Below, one piece after another: positions 1 to 8,980 of a DNA stretch of 64,000 nt (position 1 is its first letter; each line of letters starts with the position of its first letter). Below the pieces are notes generated by a model. The model made no database searches and was not told the origin of the DNA. It saw only the letters and a list, made by a program, of their open reading frames with translations. The position numbers and the translations under genes were made by a program. This DNA is from Gammaproteobacteria bacterium (GTDB lineage Bacteria > Pseudomonadota > Gammaproteobacteria > S012-40): the NCBI GenBank assembly GCA_919902765.1, contig CAKKRP010000023.1, forward strand, positions 1-64,000, read 5' to 3'.

Positions 1-54
1 CACCCGATCGGGCTTGTATCGCACAGTGAACCAAGGTAGCGTCATAAGCGTTTC

Positions 55-81
55 AAAAAAAAGGGGGCGTTCGCGCCCCTT
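55..81 (-). terminator. Intrinsic terminator on the minus strand
   Basis: Read on the minus strand, a GC-rich hairpin (arms around 64-69 and 74-79, TTCG/CGAA-type tetraloop) is followed by eight consecutive T (A55-A62 on the plus strand). It lies about 110 bases past the stop of the ATPase gene that ends at 194 and probably ends that transcript. Confidence 0.7.
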
Positions 82-193
82 AAAAATACGACTATTTTGG
101 CTGTCGCGTATTAGCGCAGGCTAAGCACCCATTTTTTCACTGAGTGTGCCTCTTCAGCGCGAAGGTGCGTGATTATTGTATTGACGCGCAGCG

Positions 194-1018
194 TCATTTT
201 GTCACCCCGTTTGTTTTCACCTGCTGCTTGAGCAAGGCCTCATGCGAGCGCCAGTGCGGTTGCACCAAGGCCGCGTTGACATGCGCTACCATGCACAGGC
301 GTTGATGGTCGAGGCTGGCGGCGATCAAGCTGGCATAACACAGATTGCGACACAGTCTTAGATTGCCTTGTACCGCTCGTAGGATGACCTGGATGGCGGC
401 CTCGTCAAAGGTGTTGGCACCTAAGCCGACCGCAGCCAATTCGGTGATGATGAATTGGGTCAACTCGTCATCATTGAGCGGTAATAACTGTTTCGAGTAA
501 CTAATCCGGCTCTTGATGTCCTCGTTGCACATCATCGACAGACGATACAACAATTCGGGATGCCCCAGCAACACCAGATTGTGTTTTTTCGGGAAGCGCT
601 CGAATAACAAGCGCAATTTACGCAGGATCGCGATGTCCAGCAAATGCGCCTCGTCGATCACCACATACAGCGTTTTTTGCGCCTGCACATGGCGGTACGC
701 GGCCAGAATTAATTCCTTTTCCACGTCTTTCATCGCCACGCTCAGTTGCATGGATTCCGCGAGCTGTTTGAGAATGTGCAAATACGTGTGTAAGGTTTGA
801 GTAAACGAAATCACCACCGTATCGCGTTCTTTACCGCGTTGTTCCAAATGCTCGCGCAGCACGGACTTGCCCAGGCCGGGATGGCCGACGATGACGGAGA
901 AGCCGCCATGTTGCGCGTGAATTTTAATCATCTCCATGGCCTCGGACTGCTGCGGCAGCAACGCGCAATCGTGGCGATAAAAAGGTTCTTTGGTTAAACC
1001 CCAGGTGGATTTGATCAT
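194..1018 (-). CDS. TniB/ExeA-like AAA ATPase of a transposition module
   Basis: A 274-residue AAA ATPase with Walker A GHPGLGKS (about residues 45-52) and Walker B LYVVIDEAHLL (about 117-127), followed by LVLLGHPEL. This layout is typical of the ATP-binding partner of Mu/Tn7-type DDE transposases (TniB/ExeA-like family), which helps select targets and activates the transposase. The start codon overlaps the stop of the upstream transposase remnant in an ATGA arrangement, as in intact two-gene elements. The ATPase reading frame looks intact while the transposase is not, so this is probably a decaying element. An ExeA secretion ATPase is less likely: there is no membrane or peptidoglycan-binding segment. 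Confidence 0.8.
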   Translation of the reverse strand: MIKSTWGLTKEPFYRHDCALLPQQSEAMEMIKIHAQHGGFSVIVGHPGLGKSVLREHLEQRGKERDTVVISFTQTLHTYLHILKQLAESMQLSVAMKDVEKELILAAYRHVQAQKTLYVVIDEAHLLDIAILRKLRLLFERFPKKHNLVLLGHPELLYRLSMMCNEDIKSRISYSKQLLPLNDDELTQFIITELAAVGLGANTFDEAAIQVILRAVQGNLRLCRNLCYASLIAASLDHQRLCMVAHVNAALVQPHWRSHEALLKQQVKTNGVTK

Positions 1019-1257
1019 GGCAGCACCTCGTCAGACGCAGCCATGGGAAGACGTAGTTGCGCATTGGCATACAAATCCAACGCGGTGGCCTCGCCCATGC
1101 GGAGCCCATCGAAAAACACCACAAAGCGGTCGTGGCGCATCCGGTCATAACGCACTTGAACCGTTTTTTCGCGCAGATCGACGGGGCATTCAAAACGCTG
1201 CGAGTTGTGTAGCGCACCCCACTCCAATCGTAATCTCAGCCAAGTACCGCATCGCAC
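1015..1257 (-). pseudogene. C-terminal remnant of a Mu-type (DDE) transposase
   Basis: An open stretch of 80 codons from a GTG, with an in-frame stop at 1261-1263 just upstream. The motifs FECPVDL, VQVRYDR and DRFVVFFDGLRMG followed by LDLYANAQLRLP resemble the small C-terminal beta-barrel of Mu-type transposases that come directly before a TniB/ExeA-like ATPase. The catalytic DDE core and the N-terminal DNA-binding domains are missing, so it is a 5'-truncated remnant. It overlaps the ATPase start by four bases. Confidence 0.65.
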
Positions 1258-1583
1258 AATTTAGTAAAAATAGAGCATTCTTTCCACTTTGCCGTCATCA
1301 CATTTAAGGAACCTAGTCACGCTGGCGGAATATGTCAACCTATTTTAGACACCTAAATTACAGATAAACTATATTTCGCTGCGCAGCAGCGGGGCACCCC
1401 CGGCGTACCCCTTGCGGGTGCAACATCGTCAGCCGCAGCAACACGATCCCGGCCCTCGACGGCCTCTTAGGTGGGTTACGAGCACAATAGGCTTGCGTAA
1501 ACCCGGCCGCCTCGACTAGCATACCACCCATCTGTAGAGTTCCACGTGGGGGCGGTTGCGCTCTGCGTAATGAGGGGGGGGAT
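1258..1583. other. Intergenic region between element remnant and cytochrome locus
   Basis: No coding region is supported here. The left half (about 1258-1375) is AT-rich and includes TGTC and GACA arms around 1333-1351 that could be a degenerate element end, and a weak promoter-like pair (TTAGAC near 1345, TATATT near 1370, 19-base spacer). The right half is GC-rich. A very strong purine ribosome-binding stretch (1572-1580) precedes the cytochrome start. Confidence 0.4.
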
Positions 1584-2456
1584 ATGCAAGCGAAATGGTT
1601 GGGAATTGCCCTTGCGGCCGGTTCCGTGATCGGTATGGTGGTGGGCGCGCTCGCTGTCCGTCCCGCCTTGGCCGGCATCGCGCAATCGGTGCATAATTTG
1701 GGTACGACAGGGGTAGGGTCCAACCCGAATGGCGGTGCCCGCAATCAGTTTTCCGGCACGGCGGAAATCTGTGTGTTTTGTCATACGCCGCACGGTGGCG
1801 ATGCGAACGCCGCAGTACCGTTGTGGAATCGGCGTTTGAGCAATCCCGCGATTTACCAAACTTACGATCAGCTCGGCACCAGCACCCTAGATGCCAAGGT
1901 CGCGGCAGTGGGGTCGGTGTCCTTAGGTTGTCTGTCGTGCCACGATGGCACTCAGGCGATAGACGCCGTGATTAACGAACCGGGGTCAGGTGCGGATAAC
2001 CCTGGTTTTAGAGCGGGGACATGGACAGGCACCGACAATAATTTGGGTAAACTCGCCCCAAGCGTCGTGCAAATGTTGGGTATAGATCTCACCAATGACC
2101 ATCCGATAGGCATGCAGTACGCTGGCGGCGGGCTTTCAGCCGCGCGACCCATACTCCCCCAAGGCGAAACCACCGATCCGGATTTCGCTCCTGTGCGCTA
2201 TAAAGTCGAAAACGGTCGTTACTTTTGGTGGGTGGACAAAGATTGGCGTATCGGCGGCGATGGCGAGCGCACCAAGAACGATGCCGTGTTATATACACGA
2301 GACGCCAACAATGGCTATGCCGGTCAATCGGGGCCAGAGCCGTTTGTCGAATGCGCCAGTTGCCATGACCCGCATACGACCGATAATCCCACGTTTTTGC
2401 GTGTTAGCAACACCGAAACGCCGAGCGGTTTGTGTCTGACGTGTCACGTCAAATAA
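1584..2456 (+). CDS. Exported tetraheme cytochrome c
   Basis: A 290-residue secreted cytochrome. The signal peptide ends near ALA|G (residue 30). Four CXXCH sites are visible: CVFCH (about 63), CLSCH (about 116), CASCH (about 257) and CLTCH (about 284, two residues from the C-terminus). The CVFCHTPH and CASCHDPH forms belong to the doubled-CXXCH type common in multiheme cytochromes. Its sequence plan, including NDHPIGMQY between the second and third hemes, recurs in the N-terminal part of the large multiheme protein at 11107, so the two share a module. The start at 1584 has a long G-rich ribosome-binding site. It is the first gene of the electron-transfer locus. The electron partner is unknown. 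Confidence 0.9.
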   Translation: MQAKWLGIALAAGSVIGMVVGALAVRPALAGIAQSVHNLGTTGVGSNPNGGARNQFSGTAEICVFCHTPHGGDANAAVPLWNRRLSNPAIYQTYDQLGTSTLDAKVAAVGSVSLGCLSCHDGTQAIDAVINEPGSGADNPGFRAGTWTGTDNNLGKLAPSVVQMLGIDLTNDHPIGMQYAGGGLSAARPILPQGETTDPDFAPVRYKVENGRYFWWVDKDWRIGGDGERTKNDAVLYTRDANNGYAGQSGPEPFVECASCHDPHTTDNPTFLRVSNTETPSGLCLTCHVK

Positions 2457-3403
2457 ATTGGCGGCGTAGCGTTTACGTCATCGTCATGTGTGCGCTGGCG
2501 GGGCACGCCTGGGCCGCGAACGATGAATTTGCGACCGTTGACGGTGAGCGCATCACCGCGCAAGAATATCGTTTAGCGGTGCAATCGGGGATCAAAAAGC
2601 GGTTTTATCACGGCACGATTCCCGAGGATAAATTGCGTCAGTTTCGTGAGGAAGTCGGGCAGCAATTGGTCGATCGCGTGTTGTTAGTAAAAGAGGCCGC
2701 GCGGCGTAATGTGCGTGCCGATGCGCGTGTAGTCGAAGCACAACTACACGAATATCAATCGCGTCTTAAAAAAAACGATAAACATATAGTCACAACCGAA
2801 ATGCAAGCGGGGTTGCGCCATTTCCTGGAAGAAGAAAATCAGATGCAGCAACTCGAACGCATAATCAAAACCGTGACCGCACCGGAAGAACCGGTCGTGA
2901 TGGCCTATTACCGCCAACACCCGGAATTGTTCACCACGCCGGAACGTATCCATGCCTCGATAATTTTATTAAAAGTAGATCCGGCGGCAGGCGCGGCGGC
3001 GTGGAATGCCGCACAACAAGAGGCGCAACAAATTGTCACGCGATTGCGCAAAGGCGCCGGTTTCGCGGAATTAGCCCGTATCCATTCGGGGGATGAATCG
3101 GCGTCTAAAGGCGGTGATTTAGGCTTTATCCATGCCGGGATGTTGGCCGAACCGGCGCAGCAAGCCTTATCCAAATTGCAGTCGGCACAAATAAGCGAAC
3201 CGGTGATGTTGTTGCAAGGGGTGGCGGTGTTGCGATTAGAAGAGCGTGAAGCGCCTAAGCTTAATGAATTTAAAACCGTTGCGGCGCGCGCCCGAGAGTT
3301 ATGGCAACGCAATCGCGCGCAGACGGCGTGGCGTGAGTTTATCGAAGGCTTGCGTAAACGCGCGGACATACACATCAATACGACGCTCTATCGGGAGACG
3401 TGA
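2432..3403 (+). CDS. Periplasmic parvulin-type peptidyl-prolyl isomerase (SurA/PpiC-like)
   Basis: 323 residues. An N-terminal signal (cleavage near AWA|AN, about residue 29) is followed by a helical SurA/PrsA-like N-domain and a parvulin domain (about 165-265) with the family signature FAELARIHSGDE and SKGGDLGF. The family catalyses proline isomerisation and chaperones exported or outer-membrane proteins. The GTG start overlaps the tetraheme gene by 25 bases; GTG at 2441 is an alternative. Its place directly before a large outer-membrane barrel suggests a dedicated foldase for that barrel or for the cytochromes (inference). Confidence 0.85.
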   Translation: MSDVSRQINWRRSVYVIVMCALAGHAWAANDEFATVDGERITAQEYRLAVQSGIKKRFYHGTIPEDKLRQFREEVGQQLVDRVLLVKEAARRNVRADARVVEAQLHEYQSRLKKNDKHIVTTEMQAGLRHFLEEENQMQQLERIIKTVTAPEEPVVMAYYRQHPELFTTPERIHASIILLKVDPAAGAAAWNAAQQEAQQIVTRLRKGAGFAELARIHSGDESASKGGDLGFIHAGMLAEPAQQALSKLQSAQISEPVMLLQGVAVLRLEEREAPKLNEFKTVAARARELWQRNRAQTAWREFIEGLRKRADIHINTTLYRET

Positions 3404-3526
3404 GGGCGGTTTACAGGGCATTGTACGATGACGTACACTGCGGGGCTCGCGGTGCGGGGAAGGCGCTAAGCGAGAGGGGTAAATGGGTGGTAACACCCTT
3501 GTTGAACGTGGATAGTAAGGCATTCC

Positions 3527-5452
3527 GTGAAGATGCGTGGGGGGGGTAGACCAGTCGCGTGGGCCGTGTTGTGGCTGTTGCCGTTATTGATAACGGTAAA
3601 CGCCTATGCGGGTGTTAGCCCGTGGCGTATGGGCGGTAATCTCGAATACAACTACCGCCAAACCGATACCCAGCCTGGCAACACGTCATCCTATGACCAC
3701 CGTTTTTTGGGTGCATTGGATATCAACGGCTATTTAGGTCAGCCGTGGGTGGCAACCACCGATGCGGGTGGGACGGTCAGTGTGGGCCAAATACGCTCTA
3801 GCAGTGGGCAGCGTAGCGATGCCGATCTATTGACCGGGCGTTTCAATTTTAATTTATTCCCCAGCAGCCATTTTCCAGCGTCGTTTACCTATCAGGCGAG
3901 TAACAATGTCATCGATTGGGTCAATACTCAACAATCTTCCGCACTGACGCTGAACGATCGTTATCGTTCCAGTTATATGAGTTTGCGCCAAGGATTGATT
4001 GCGCCCCAAGGGGATCGTGCGGATGTATTTTACCAAGTGAATGATCGCAGCACCGATAAGAAGGATTTCGGGCGCTACACAGATAAAACCCTAGGATTGA
4101 AGACCCAGTTGCGTGGCGAAGGCGTTAATTTTTATGCCACCGGGACCCAATTGATGGGCTCGCAGTCGGCGACCGGCGATACCCAAACCAGCACCAACGG
4201 GGTGGCCAACCTCGGCATTTTCCCGGGCAGCGATTTCTACTTAAACACCTTGGGTACGTTGGTGAGCACGTCACGCAAAGATGGCGCGGCGCGGCCCAGC
4301 GGCACAGTTGCGCCTAGTAATGGTAGTTTTGCCTCTAACGCCGACACGTCGATACAGCAAGTGGCCAGTTATTTTTATTGGCGACCGGAATACAAGGCCT
4401 ACGCTATGACCGGCGGGGCGCGTTTGCATAGACGCAATGCCGTGTTCGCCGAACAATTAACGGAGTTGACCCAGCTCAATTCAACTGCGTCTGTAGAGCA
4501 ACAATTAATTAAGGCGGATATTGTTAACGAACAATATGATGTCGCCGCCAATCTCGCTGCGGATTATCAATTTACGATGCGTACACGCATGTATGTTGCC
4601 GCCGATTTTTCCAGCGCCAATACCTTGACGACGTGCAATTATCAGCCTTCGCCCTATCAAATTTCAGTGTTAGGGTGTACAGACTCCGCCAATAACAGTT
4701 GGGGCGGCACCGGGTCTGGCGCGGTGATACATCAATCCGATAAATATGTTTACAACGGCATAGGGTGGTATTGGTACGCCGACGGCAACACCTCCGCGAA
4801 ATTGCTGACTCAATATGAGGCGCGCGATTGGTCAGGCGCCACGAGTGGCGGTATAACGCACACCGGATACTATAATTGGGTGACCGGTAATCGCGGCACA
4901 TTGCGCGTCACCGCGACGCAAGGCGCACGCCAATTTCTCACCTACTCCAGTGCCGATTCCAACCGGATGAATGTGGCGCATACGCTATCGATGACTTGGA
5001 ATAATAATGACGAGGGGGTCAATTCCTTCTTGCAGGCCTTGGTGACGGACAATCACGAGCTCGGCTTAGATCGAAATTCCCAATTGATAAACTTGCAGTA
5101 TTCAAGTACCTACGCCATTTCCCGGGTCAGCAATTTTGGCGGCCATGTCTCGGCGCAGAGCGCGCGACGTTATGACACCTTGGGCAGCACCGGGTTTTTG
5201 ACCACCGCGAGCGGACGATTGAGCTACCAACATGCGCGGGTTTTTGGTATATATCGGTTGCGATTCAATGCGCGCGGGGACTTGTCTTTAGTCGAAGTTC
5301 AATATGGCGGGGCACGCCGTCAATTTGACTGGCAGAACGATTTGGATTACAACATCGGAAGGCTGAGTACGGCGCTTATGTATCGAATGTTGTACAATGA
5401 AGGGGCTCAGAATACGCAAATGCTGTTACTGAAGGTGAGCCGGAATTTTTGA
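3527..5452 (+). CDS. Large outer-membrane beta-barrel, probable porin of a porin-cytochrome conduit
   Basis: 641 residues with a signal peptide (cleavage near AYA|G, about residue 28) and a long body of alternating polar/hydrophobic strands rich in Tyr, Asn, Ser, Thr and Gly, ending in LLKVSRNF. A terminal Phe is the classic beta-barrel assembly signal. The size and the surrounding multiheme cytochromes match MtrB/OmbB/PioB-type porins, which sheath a multiheme cytochrome across the outer membrane. I see no MtrB-type N-terminal CXXC motif, so it is probably not a close MtrB homologue. GTG at 3527 has TAAGG upstream; ATG at 3533 is an alternative. The barrel assignment is confident, the electron-conduit role is inferred. 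Confidence 0.75.
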   Translation: MKMRGGGRPVAWAVLWLLPLLITVNAYAGVSPWRMGGNLEYNYRQTDTQPGNTSSYDHRFLGALDINGYLGQPWVATTDAGGTVSVGQIRSSSGQRSDADLLTGRFNFNLFPSSHFPASFTYQASNNVIDWVNTQQSSALTLNDRYRSSYMSLRQGLIAPQGDRADVFYQVNDRSTDKKDFGRYTDKTLGLKTQLRGEGVNFYATGTQLMGSQSATGDTQTSTNGVANLGIFPGSDFYLNTLGTLVSTSRKDGAARPSGTVAPSNGSFASNADTSIQQVASYFYWRPEYKAYAMTGGARLHRRNAVFAEQLTELTQLNSTASVEQQLIKADIVNEQYDVAANLAADYQFTMRTRMYVAADFSSANTLTTCNYQPSPYQISVLGCTDSANNSWGGTGSGAVIHQSDKYVYNGIGWYWYADGNTSAKLLTQYEARDWSGATSGGITHTGYYNWVTGNRGTLRVTATQGARQFLTYSSADSNRMNVAHTLSMTWNNNDEGVNSFLQALVTDNHELGLDRNSQLINLQYSSTYAISRVSNFGGHVSAQSARRYDTLGSTGFLTTASGRLSYQHARVFGIYRLRFNARGDLSLVEVQYGGARRQFDWQNDLDYNIGRLSTALMYRMLYNEGAQNTQMLLLKVSRNF

Positions 5453-5529
5453 TCTGCCCGTAGCCTGACGATACCGGAGTTACCGTATAGGTAGATTCGG
5501 GGGGGTAGGGCTGTTGCAGGCAGAGAGAG

Positions 5530-5560
5530 TTGCGGCCAGGTAAAGTCAGCATAGTATAAT
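5530..5560 (+). promoter_or_regulatory. Candidate promoter before the triheme cytochrome genes
   Basis: A perfect TATAAT (5555-5560) lies 50 bases before the start at 5610. The best -35 is TTGCGG (5530-5535) with a long 19-base spacer, so the site is only a candidate. It falls in the largest gap inside the first part of the locus (5453-5609) and would give the 5610-13338 genes their own promoter. Confidence 0.35.
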
Positions 5561-5609
5561 AAACTGGGGAGATTTTTTTATTAACACCATCATATGGGAG
5601 CGACTAGCA

Positions 5610-6023
5610 ATGTGGAGATATGCCATATTTGGATTGGTGGGATGGGTTTCGGCGTTGCTGATATCCATTCCGGCGCAGGCGGAATATGCCGACGTGGTCA
5701 TTAACAATTATGCCGATGCGGCAGGTATGCGTCCGGTGGTATTTCCGCACTGGTACCACCGTGTGCGCTTCCGTTGTAAGGTGTGCCACGCCGATCTTGG
5801 ATTCCAGTTCAAGGCCGGTGGTAACAAGATCACCATGGCCAAAATCGTAGACGGTCAGTTCTGTGGCGCTTGCCACAACGGTGAAATTTCGTGGTCGGTA
5901 GAAAATTGCGGCATGTGTCACTCGGGCGTGCCCGGCACGGCGACGCAAATCCACGGCAGCACCGTACAACGTCTCGTCGCGCCTACTTATGAGGCGCTAT
6001 CTGACAAAAAGAAAGCGCAGTAA
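5610..6023 (+). CDS. Periplasmic triheme c7-type cytochrome
   Basis: 137 residues with a signal peptide (cleavage near AQA|E, about residue 24). Three CXXCH sites (CKVCH, CGACH, CGMCH) occur in the order and spacing of the c7-type triheme domain, including VFPHWYHRVRF before the first heme, where additional His ligands sit, and ITMAKIVDGQFCGACH. Such small proteins usually shuttle electrons through the periplasm. The gene is followed after 12 bases by a second triheme gene. Unlike that gene and the one at 8432, it lacks the N-terminal extension. Confidence 0.88.
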   Translation: MWRYAIFGLVGWVSALLISIPAQAEYADVVINNYADAAGMRPVVFPHWYHRVRFRCKVCHADLGFQFKAGGNKITMAKIVDGQFCGACHNGEISWSVENCGMCHSGVPGTATQIHGSTVQRLVAPTYEALSDKKKAQ

Positions 6024-6035
6024 GGAGGCATAGCT

Positions 6036-6722
6036 ATGAGAATGATCGCGACGATAGCAACACTCGCATTGTCCCTAGGGACGGCCGCAGCGACGTGGGC
6101 GGCGGATAAGGCGGACAATAACAGCAAGCCTGTTACCTCCGCTGAAATCACCGGCTCGGTACCTGCGCAAATTAACGTTTCTAATGCCAATGTCTTCAAC
6201 CGTTTGTTGAAGAAAGACAAAGAACGCAACTCTGCGCCGCCGACTGACGGTATACACGATGCCGATAACGAGGGCACCCACCAGTTACAACCGCCTAAGG
6301 TCGCCTACGAAGGTTTCCCGACGACGGAGTTCGGCAACTACATCGATTGGGTAAAGTCCTTGAATGGCGGTAATATTAATCCGCGTTATGATCGTGAAGA
6401 TCCTAGTGTCGAGCCCATCGTGATGGACTTAGACATACTGCGTGAGGTCAAGGCCTCCATGCCGGACGTGATCTTCCCGCACAAACCGCATACACAGTGG
6501 CTGCATTGCTCCAACTGCCATCCCAAAATCTTTAAGCCGCAACGTGGCTCTAACCAGATCAATATGTCGCAGATTTTGCTCGGCCAGAAGTGCGGCGTAT
6601 GCCACGGCAAGGTGTCTTTCCCGATCACCACCAAGTCTTGCACAAAGTGCCATTCCAAGCCCAAACCGGCGGAATGGAAGCCACCATTGAGCGACGCGAG
6701 TGTGAAAAATCCGTGGCGCTAA
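6036..6722 (+). CDS. Triheme c7-type cytochrome with N-terminal extension
   Basis: 228 residues with a signal peptide (cleavage near TWA|AD, about residue 22). The C-terminal c7-type triheme domain carries CSNCH, CGVCH and CTKCH, with FPHKPHTQWL before the first heme. In front lies a module with DGIHDADNE, LQPP, a FP...GNYIDWVKSLN stretch and NPR. The same module occurs in the protein at 8432, so the two are paralogues flanking the cupredoxin gene. It probably works in the periplasm or docks to the outer-membrane conduit (inference). Confidence 0.88.
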   Translation: MRMIATIATLALSLGTAAATWAADKADNNSKPVTSAEITGSVPAQINVSNANVFNRLLKKDKERNSAPPTDGIHDADNEGTHQLQPPKVAYEGFPTTEFGNYIDWVKSLNGGNINPRYDREDPSVEPIVMDLDILREVKASMPDVIFPHKPHTQWLHCSNCHPKIFKPQRGSNQINMSQILLGQKCGVCHGKVSFPITTKSCTKCHSKPKPAEWKPPLSDASVKNPWR

Positions 6723-6836
6723 GCTGCGGTTTTTAAAGGAATAATTACACGGCGGGGTGTGGTGTGGCCGCACCCCAAACGGTTGGCTGGTGGGCGCGGG
6801 TGGCTCACTCGCCAACGCTTATGTGCGCGGGCGAAT

Positions 6837-8396
6837 ATGAAAGACGGGGGCGGATCATCTTGGTGGTATAGGCTAGCGGCCATAGGCCTGCTAGCGGTCT
6901 TCGTCTGCGGGTGTAGTTGGGGCCGTGGTAAGGGCGTTAAAACGCCTTCCGTCCCCAGCCCTAAGGCGATACCAGCCGATAACACTGTACGGCCGGAATT
7001 GGCTCCACCCGTGGAAGATGTTGCCGTTGAAGTGATTGCCTTACCCGCAGACGCCGTGCCCGGCAAGGCGCAGCCTATGCCCGAAACGCCTACGGCGATA
7101 CCGATAGCGCCAGCGACGTTGTCAGCCCCGGTAAGCGCGCCCGCGCCGCCATTGCCAGCGGTAAATCCTGCGGGGGCCACGCCACAGAGCGCGTTACCGC
7201 CTAACACTTATCGCGTGACGGTGGGCATAAAAGACACCTCGCATCCAAACTACGGCGTGGGCAACACCATGGGTTTTGTTGTGAATGGCGAACCCGGTAA
7301 AACATTGGTGGTTAAACGCGGTACCGAATCCACGTTTGAAGTGGTAACCGATATTAAACACGATTTTTATTTGTCTACGAGCCCGATCGGTTGGGGCAGC
7401 GGGGCCTTTGGCACGGGCGTACGTGGCAACTTTACCTACCGGGGGGAAGTCACGCTGACCCCGACGGCGGATACGCCGGATACGCTGTATTATCAATGCC
7501 GTAATCATAAAGCGATGGGCGGTAAGATCTTGGTGGTGAATCCCAACGCCGACCTCGCCGCAGTGCAAAAACAAATCGCCGCCGAGCGTACCCAAAATGG
7601 CGGGGCGATAGTTGCTGAAGCCGCCACAACGGCCGCTCAGGGCAGCGCCACCAAACAAAAAATGGACTATGCGAATATGCTGTTTAAGGCTAAGAGCGCC
7701 AAACTCACGCCGGAGCTCGCCAAGCAATTTGAAAAAGAATTGGCGCAAGGCAACACCTTGGTGCATGGCAAAGACGAAGCGCGCACGCTTGCGTATGCCG
7801 ATGATTACATCAAACGATTAAACGCCGCGACGGCAGGTAAACGTAGCGATGAGGCGATGGCGGAAGCGCGCAAGTCTTATCATGAATTGTTAGAGGCCGT
7901 ACACAGTTTTGAAAAATCTCACGCCGATAACAGCAAACGCGCGCGGGCGGCGGGCGGCAAACGGGTCGATTATGATAAAAAACAAGTTGATCAATTGATT
8001 GCCGAGGCCGCGCAATTGGCGGCTAAAAATCAATACGATACTGCGAATGCCAAATTGCAACAGGCGCAGCGCCTCGTTACGTTGGCGATTAATGAAATGT
8101 TGCATCAACAGACCTTGGTCTACGATAAAAATTTTGCGACGCCCAGAGACGAATATGAATTTGAATTGGGGCGTCTAGACAGTTATGTCGAATTGATCCC
8201 AGTGGCAAAAGAACAGCGTGTACCTACGCCGGCGATGGAAAAGTTGATGGAACCGTTCAACGCCAAGGCCGAAAATTTACGCGCCATGGCGGTCAAGTCG
8301 GCAAGCGAAGGCGATCATAAAAATGCGATCTTAATGCTGCAAGCAGGCACCGAAAACGTGCAACGTGTGTTGCGGCTATTAGGCGTGAGCATGTAA
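6837..8396 (+). CDS. Cupredoxin-domain lipoprotein with long helical C-terminal region
   Basis: From the ATG at 6837 the protein has 519 residues. A GTG at 6759 would add 26 residues, but the lipoprotein signal fits the ATG: a hydrophobic stretch ends in VCGC, giving a likely lipidated Cys at about residue 26. A Pro/Ala-rich linker (about 35-122) leads to a cupredoxin-like domain (about 124-235) with candidate type-1 copper ligands His175 (IKHDFYLS), Cys221, His224 and Met227 in YYQCRNHKAMGGK. The remaining 280 residues are highly charged, Ala/Gln/Lys-rich and predicted helical, with no recognised domain. A copper electron carrier among cytochromes would be a second type of carrier in the same chain. 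Copper binding is inferred from the ligand pattern only. Confidence 0.75.
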   Translation: MKDGGGSSWWYRLAAIGLLAVFVCGCSWGRGKGVKTPSVPSPKAIPADNTVRPELAPPVEDVAVEVIALPADAVPGKAQPMPETPTAIPIAPATLSAPVSAPAPPLPAVNPAGATPQSALPPNTYRVTVGIKDTSHPNYGVGNTMGFVVNGEPGKTLVVKRGTESTFEVVTDIKHDFYLSTSPIGWGSGAFGTGVRGNFTYRGEVTLTPTADTPDTLYYQCRNHKAMGGKILVVNPNADLAAVQKQIAAERTQNGGAIVAEAATTAAQGSATKQKMDYANMLFKAKSAKLTPELAKQFEKELAQGNTLVHGKDEARTLAYADDYIKRLNAATAGKRSDEAMAEARKSYHELLEAVHSFEKSHADNSKRARAAGGKRVDYDKKQVDQLIAEAAQLAAKNQYDTANAKLQQAQRLVTLAINEMLHQQTLVYDKNFATPRDEYEFELGRLDSYVELIPVAKEQRVPTPAMEKLMEPFNAKAENLRAMAVKSASEGDHKNAILMLQAGTENVQRVLRLLGVSM

Positions 8397-8431
8397 GTAT
8401 ACAACATGGCTAAACAGGCACGGTGAAGATA

Positions 8432-8980
8432 ATGGGCAAGTTACACATAGTCTTGGTGGCGATGGCGGCGTTGGCGGCGGGGCCGCTATTTGCCGAGGAT
8501 AATTCCGGACATTTTCAATTAAACGGCGACGTGGTGCCCCTGGCGCATGATGGCATCCATGATCCTGAAAATGAGGCCGTGCGCATTTTACAGCCGCCCG
8601 CCGAGGCGATGTTGAATTTTCCGCGCGATGAACGCGGCATCATCAACTGGGTGGAGACGCTCAACAAGGGGTTAGTCAATCCGCGCGCAGGCGTCACCGG
8701 TGACGAAAAAATGCATTCGGTGGATTTCGATGTCATTTTTCGTAACACCGCATCCATGCCCTATGTGCGATTCCCGCACCTGCCGCATACCCAGTGGTTG
8801 ACTTGTAAAAACTGTCATCCAGGGATTTTCATTCCGCAGCGCGGCGCCAATCCTGTCACCATGGCCGCCATCATCTCCGGCGAATATTGCGGTGTATGTC
8901 ACGGCAAGGTCGCGTTTCCGCCTTATGAGTGTAATCGATGCCACAAAGTGCCCAAAGAAAGCGTAGGTTTGCGTTACTAA
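8432..8980 (+). CDS. Triheme c7-type cytochrome with N-terminal extension (paralogue of 6036)
   Basis: From ATG 8432 (GGTGA five bases upstream) the protein has 182 residues with a signal peptide ending near LFA|ED. The N-terminal module has DGIHDPENE, LQPP, GIINWVETLNKG and NPR; the C-terminal c7-type domain has CKNCH, CGVCH and CNRCH with FPHLPHTQWL in front. The match to the 6036 product runs over nearly the whole length, indicating duplication within the locus. The 3' end overlaps the next gene by 43 bases, which suggests translational coupling. Confidence 0.88.
   Translation: MGKLHIVLVAMAALAAGPLFAEDNSGHFQLNGDVVPLAHDGIHDPENEAVRILQPPAEAMLNFPRDERGIINWVETLNKGLVNPRAGVTGDEKMHSVDFDVIFRNTASMPYVRFPHLPHTQWLTCKNCHPGIFIPQRGANPVTMAAIISGEYCGVCHGKVAFPPYECNRCHKVPKESVGLRY

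Noticed and set aside
1333-1351. TGTC...GACA as the end of the transposition element.
   Set aside because: Arms of only four bases and no matching partner sequence at the other side of the ATPase gene.
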